Assembly (NCBI GenBank): GCA_010015655.1 | Contig: ML976684.1 | Coordinates: 448,209-512,208 of the forward strand | Direction: 5' to 3' | Length of the DNA: 64,000 bases | Origin: Bimuria novae-zelandiae CBS 107.79 | Lineage: Eukaryota > Ascomycota > Dothideomycetes > Pleosporales > Didymosphaeriaceae | Shown here: one piece after another, positions 60,053 to 64,000 of the stretch | How positions within the stretch are numbered: the stretch's first letter is position 1 | Layout of the letters: the number at the start of each line of letters is the position of its first letter | The notes under the pieces: generated by a model | Databases searched by the model: none | Told to the model about the DNA's origin: nothing | What the model saw: the letters and a program-made list of their open reading frames with translations, nothing else | Made by a program: the position numbers and the translations under genes

Positions 60053-61468
60053 CGAACCCTTGTTTCCCATCACGGAACTAGAAGAATGTTCCATCTTCAA
60101 CGCTCTCACGTCTATGCGCATTTGCGTCCTTTCCCACCCGCACCACATGCACCTCGCGTAAACACCTAGGTCGGGGAAGAACAACCCGTCCCGCTGCATA
60201 TACACGAGACACGAACCTGAAACATGGGCTGTCGCTTCACAGACCATGCTCACCTGCTGGTCAGGATATTTTGAGATCTGCGGGCAGATTGACGAACGTC
60301 GCACTGCAGGAGGGCTCACCGCATGGGTTGGCGAATCAGACACACAAAAGCAAATTAGGGACAGGCGTTCCCGGTCAGGGACACTGGCCGTTGGGCTTCG
60401 CCGGGCTTCGCTGGGCTTCGAGCAGCTGCAAGCTTACCTTCTTATACCCGTGTCACAGCATGGGCGAGACGCGTGGCCGTTGGGATATGAGTCGTGCGGT
60501 GCGGTGCAGCGCGCAGTCTCGACTCATGAGTAACAACTGGGATGACCATAGGGGTTGTTGTTAACACAACTGCCTACGACAGGCAGAAGAAGTGGTATCA
60601 TCGTCTTCATACATCCGATGGTAGGAAAAATCGCAGAGAACTCAAGAGCCGAGACCTCATCTCGCGCAGATCAACGGATCCTCGTATTCCAATCTCGCGT
60701 GGCTTTGTGCACCGACTACACAGCAGCGCAGAGTTATCCTGTCAGAGAGCATGGCGTTGCCGCAGGGAGCAAACCTCTGTGGCGACGTACAACCATGTCG
60801 TGTCCACTTTCCAAACTCTACCTCCCAGGCCCTATATTCAACATCCGTCGTGCTGGTCGCGAGCACCCCGGTCCTCACGAAGAGAGTTTGATTCACCTGC
60901 AGGCTGGCTTTACGTGTGAAATTGAGAGTCAATCGTATACTCGTACAATATGAGATAGGATTGGACAACGGGAAGCAGAACCGTGGGTGGCTGGACGTCG
61001 GCGCAGTACGTCCGCACTCCTGCACCGAAGCGGGGACAAGGACCTCCTTGATGCAGCCGCGGTGACAGCTCGAGACTACACGCCCTCCGCAACCGTCATC
61101 ATCACGACAACCACACAATGACCATGCTGACAAACACTATGCCTACAGGGACCCCCGACGCGCCCGTTATCGAGCTCCCAGCAGTTCCAAACTTTGGGCA
61201 AGCGGAGCCTGGCCCGCCAATCACTCGCCCTGGCGCAGATTCCTCCCGTAGCCGCTAGACCTGCACCGTCGCTCGAAGCGTTATGCAGGGTCCTGGACCT
61301 TGTCTTGTTCCCGTGTGTCTATTGGGTGGTTGTCGTACCCTGAGACCCCGCAGGCATTGAACGGTAGCGTTGAACGGGCGGATGTATGCGTAACGTCGGT
61401 CTACACACGTCCTATATCGCTACGGTATGCGTCTCCCCGCTCCCAGTCATCTCAGAACAGAACAGAAT

Positions 61469-61489
61469 AGACCAGACCAGACCAGACCG
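61469..61489. repeat. (AGACC)n short tandem
   Basis: Near-perfect 5-bp repeat AGACC (about four units), next to AGAACAGAACAGA, in the non-coding interval. Confidence 0.7.
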
Positions 61490-62333
61490 TCGCTTGTACG
61501 CACCTGTGACCTGTGGCTTCTGTTGGCGCTCTCACGCATAGTCGCCCATGGCTCGTGTTGAATGCGCTCAGTCACAGGAGAAGCAGCGGAGGGCCTACGA
61601 GTACTCTAGTGGAATTGAATTGGGTGGCACGGTGACGGCGACCCCTTCCTGTCCCTTTTGCGCTACCATAGTGGGACTTTTGTCTGATGGTTCGCCCTTG
61701 TAGTGTGGCGGCTATGTTTCCCGGCGTGCCCTGCGCCTGGCGGACGACCCTCCGAATTTTCATGTCGAGTTATTCTGTAGGAGGGCTGCCGGGTACGGGT
61801 GGGTGCGGGGCGCCGGTAGCTACTCTAGAGGGCTAGGAAGGTGTTCTTGGGGAGGCTAAGCTGCACAGCCTGCACAAGGCAGTTGCAAATGCAGACAGCT
61901 CATCGCAACTCATCTGCCGCGTTGAAACTGTTGGGATTGGGACTGAGCTGTCATTTCGTGAAGCATGCAGGTAGTAATCACTAAATGCCGGGAATGCAAA
62001 ACCAAAACCAAATAGGACACATCACAATGAAAGCGGAACGAAGTACAGGGTCAAAACTCAAATGTATTTGTTGAGCGAGCTCTCTAAAGTCTGATATGAC
62101 TTGGCTTTTTTCCTGCTTCGACCCAACCATCCACACGTACTGTAACATGCCTCCATCCGTGCGGTCGGTTGCTCCGAGAAGCGCCACTGAGCGCTCGCTG
62201 ACCTCGTCCCCGCACCGTTTGTAAAAAAAAAAAAATAAGGTTACTATGAACCAGAAAGAAAATTGTTTGCACCTTTTGAGAAAGGGCGGGGTATCCATGT
62301 TTGCTTTGCCCTAACGTCCTGTCCTGTCATGGC

Positions 62334-62358
62334 TGACCTGACCTGACCTGACCTGACC
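62334..62358. repeat. (CTGAC)n short tandem
   Basis: Five perfect units of CTGAC in the non-coding interval. Confidence 0.85.
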
Positions 62359-62876
62359 TATTACCCCTGATCAATGAAGCCAGCCGGCCCGTTCACAAAG
62401 AAAAAAAAAAGGTAAACACCCAGTTACCCCACACCTCGGCTCAGTCCGCCACCCTCCCTAACAGGCACCAAAAAAGAAACAAGAACGTAATGTGATAAAG
62501 CCCGCCGGAGCGGATAGGATAAGCATACCGAGGTAAGCCCGTGCGGCGGCGGTCGACGTGCAAGAGCGCAATAATACAAACAAGAAGAGAAGCGAAGAAA
62601 AGACCCAATGGGGTGAAGGATAAATGCAGTATGTCCGAATCCGGTTGAAAAACGCCTCGTAGATTCGTAGCCCTGACGGCTAATGCGTCTCGTTACGTGA
62701 ACCCCGGTATATTTTGAGAGTGATAGGAAAACGGATGGATGGGAACCCATGGAGCGGGAACCTTTGGATGAAATTGGGTTTGAAACGGCGAACGACGCGG
62801 GCGGGTAGGAACCGTGCGGTCGTGTCAAACAAGGTTTTGCAGATGTTGAGATGAGCGGGGTCGGCGCTGTGTAATT

Positions 62877-63833
62877 CTAGCACTCGTACTTGCGCTTCTC
62901 CCCGCTCGCGGCGATGGCCAGCGCGTCTAGGCCGTATGATGACCCAGGGTTGAAGGAATGCGTCATTGCGTACGCAGTGGGGTCAGGATATGGCGACCGT
63001 TGGGAGAAGTCGGCGTACGAGTCTGCAGGCTGGACGGCGGGCGCCATGAAGCTCTGGGAGGGGCTGACGGGCAGGTTCGGGTCCATCATTGACAGATCCG
63101 AGAGCGTGGGCAGGTTGGACTGCAGCGGCGCGGGCTTGGGCCGCTTGGCCTGCGCCTTTGCCTTCTTGATCGTGTTGTCGGTGCCCTTGCCGGCGTTGCG
63201 CCCGCTCTGGTGTGTCCGGCGGTGCTGCTCCATGTTGTCCTTGCGGGTGAAGGCCTTGTTGCACTCTGGGCAGAAGGCGTCTTTCTTGCCAGTGTGCTTC
63301 TTTGCGTGCCGTGCCGCGTGACCCGAGGTGGTGAAGTGGTCGCCGCAGTTGTACTGCTTGGCTACGGGACACGGGTAGCTGTTTTTCTTGGACCGTGGGT
63401 TCGCAGTCGCGGGGCCATTGTTGCTCTCGGTAGGCTGCTGCGGTCTAAAGTAGACGGCCTGTATGCTGTTTGAGGGGTAAGGTAGCGGGCCAGCCGGCTG
63501 GGAGAGTGGTGGGTAGCCCGAGACTAGCTCTTTCTGGGTGGGGAAGAAGCTGTTCTGGTTGAAGACGGGCGAATTGAGGCTTTGGGGTGGCAGGCCGTCG
63601 AAGCCGAATTCTGGGGTGACTGGCGACGGCGTATGCATGGTCGCTGTCGAGTCGCTCGAGTCGCTGCGCACGAGCTGGGGCGTAGCAGGCGAGCCGATGG
63701 GCGACGATGTGTAGCTGGAGGTGCGGGAGCGAAGTGAGGGTGCAATCGAGGGTAGGCGGACGTGGTGTTGAGGTTCTGCTGCGCTATCGTTCAAGAGGGA
63801 GATTCGGCGGCCGGAGGAATTCTTGCCGTCCAT
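62877..63833 (-). CDS. flbC: C2H2 zinc-finger regulator, FlbC-like
   Basis: Single exon of 318 residues. The frame stays open upstream to 63851 but only with GTG, so the ATG at 63833 (MDGKNSSGRR) is used; a spliced upstream N-terminus cannot be excluded. The Ser/Pro/Thr-rich N-terminal half is followed by tandem fingers: YPCPVAKQYNCGDHFTTSGHAARHAKKH and FCPECNKAFTRKDNMEQHRRTH, then HQSGRNAGKGTDN, a basic stretch and a short C-terminal end KRKYEC. The finger wording is that of FlbC, an Aspergillus fluffy-type activator of conidiation acting upstream of brlA. The target genes in this organism are not known. Symbol by similarity of the finger block only. Confidence 0.75.
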   Translation of the reverse strand: MDGKNSSGRRISLLNDSAAEPQHHVRLPSIAPSLRSRTSSYTSSPIGSPATPQLVRSDSSDSTATMHTPSPVTPEFGFDGLPPQSLNSPVFNQNSFFPTQKELVSGYPPLSQPAGPLPYPSNSIQAVYFRPQQPTESNNGPATANPRSKKNSYPCPVAKQYNCGDHFTTSGHAARHAKKHTGKKDAFCPECNKAFTRKDNMEQHRRTHQSGRNAGKGTDNTIKKAKAQAKRPKPAPLQSNLPTLSDLSMMDPNLPVSPSQSFMAPAVQPADSYADFSQRSPYPDPTAYAMTHSFNPGSSYGLDALAIAASGEKRKYEC

Positions 63834-64000
63834 GGTTTCCTTAGTGGTCACTCACGGGCCCAGACACACGCGCCAGTAGTAGGGGAACGAGGAATGCAGC
63901 CAGACTTGGTGCGGCCAAGCGGAGCACGTGAATGCACGGGTAGTGCACAGAGTGTACAGTGTGGTGAGAGGGGAAGCTGCTATGGACGGGCAGCGGTACG
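63834..64000. other. Promoter region of the FlbC-like gene, window edge
   Basis: Short edge segment with no gene seen; the region continues outside the window. Confidence 0.3.

Larger units (their letters stand above)
59141..62876. other. Long non-coding interval, 3.7 kb
   Basis: No supportable gene on either strand; all long frames have GTG/TTG starts and no protein character. It contains an A26T7 homopolymer (60020-60052, TTCGAA just after), GGGCTTCGC-like tandem near 60395-60420, AGACC tandem (61469-61489), an A12 run at 62224, CTGAC tandem (62334-62358) and an A12 run (62400-62411). It could host a long non-coding RNA upstream or downstream of the FlbC-like gene; nothing in the sequence proves it. 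Confidence 0.45.

Noticed and set aside
62877..63851. Longer start at 63851 for the FlbC-like gene
   Set aside because: That codon is GTG; the ATG at 63833 is the first true start in frame.

Overview
This window is nuclear DNA of a filamentous ascomycete (Pezizomycotina). Dothideomycetes is the best guess, from protein wording and architecture; the species is not identified. The evidence is short spliceosomal introns (mostly 46-150 bp, GTRNGY donors, CTRAC branch points a few bases before AG), fungal-only families (IEC1, FlbC-like C2H2, UstYa/DUF3328, AA9 lytic polysaccharide monooxygenase, hybrid histidine kinase), and no operons. All gene models were rebuilt by hand from reading frames and splice signals. 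Exon coordinates are given in each entry, and phases were checked to sum to whole codons.

Layout. 0.4-12.4 kb: two plus-strand genes for disordered proteins, the second a 2,474-residue protein with about 18 WG modules each followed by a lysine run. 13.1-18.4 kb: DNA2 nuclease-helicase (minus). 18.5-21.1 kb: a poorly conserved tract with a gene lacking a start codon, bounded by a direct repeat, and a small membrane-anchored protein. 21.4-29.7 kb: housekeeping block of IMP4, RPA43, PRP43 and the arginine methyltransferase PRMT5/Skb1, with a palindromic MITE-like element in PRP43 intron 1 and a deleted copy just upstream of PRMT5. 30.0-34.2 kb: a 45-residue MGC-type lipidated protein, a bicovalent-FAD BBE-type oxidase and a secreted cysteine-rich protein. 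35.2-36.3 kb: a chimeric pseudogene. 36.5-49.6 kb: hybrid histidine kinase, an interrupted tRNA-Pro gene, alkaline ceramidase, an AKR8-type aldo-keto reductase, IEC1, a small membrane protein and a cysteine-rich secreted protein. 51.1-52.9 kb: another cysteine-rich secreted protein and a second chimeric pseudogene. 54.3-59.1 kb: UstYa-like protein, CWF19, GPN1/NPA3. 59.1-62.9 kb: long non-coding tract. 62.9-63.8 kb: FlbC-like C2H2 regulator.

Main discovery. The pseudogenes at 35.2-36.3 kb (+) and 52.4-52.9 kb (-) are reciprocal chimeras. The first joins the 5' half of a secreted-protein gene to the 3' half of an AA9 gene. The second joins the 5' half of an AA9 gene to the 3' half of a secreted-protein gene. 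The AA9 halves meet at the same codon, and both junctions lie in a shared CGACNTCCC sequence. One inversion of about 17.2 kb would create both and break two secreted-protein genes at once. The genes between them (histidine kinase through the effector-like proteins) would be the inverted block.

Functional themes are nuclear RNA and DNA metabolism (DNA2, IMP4, RPA43, PRP43, CWF19, GPN1, IEC1, PRMT5), signalling (histidine kinase, FlbC-like), and secreted or plant-facing functions (AA9 remnants, cysteine-rich proteins, FAD oxidase). No secondary-metabolite cluster and no CRISPR are present.
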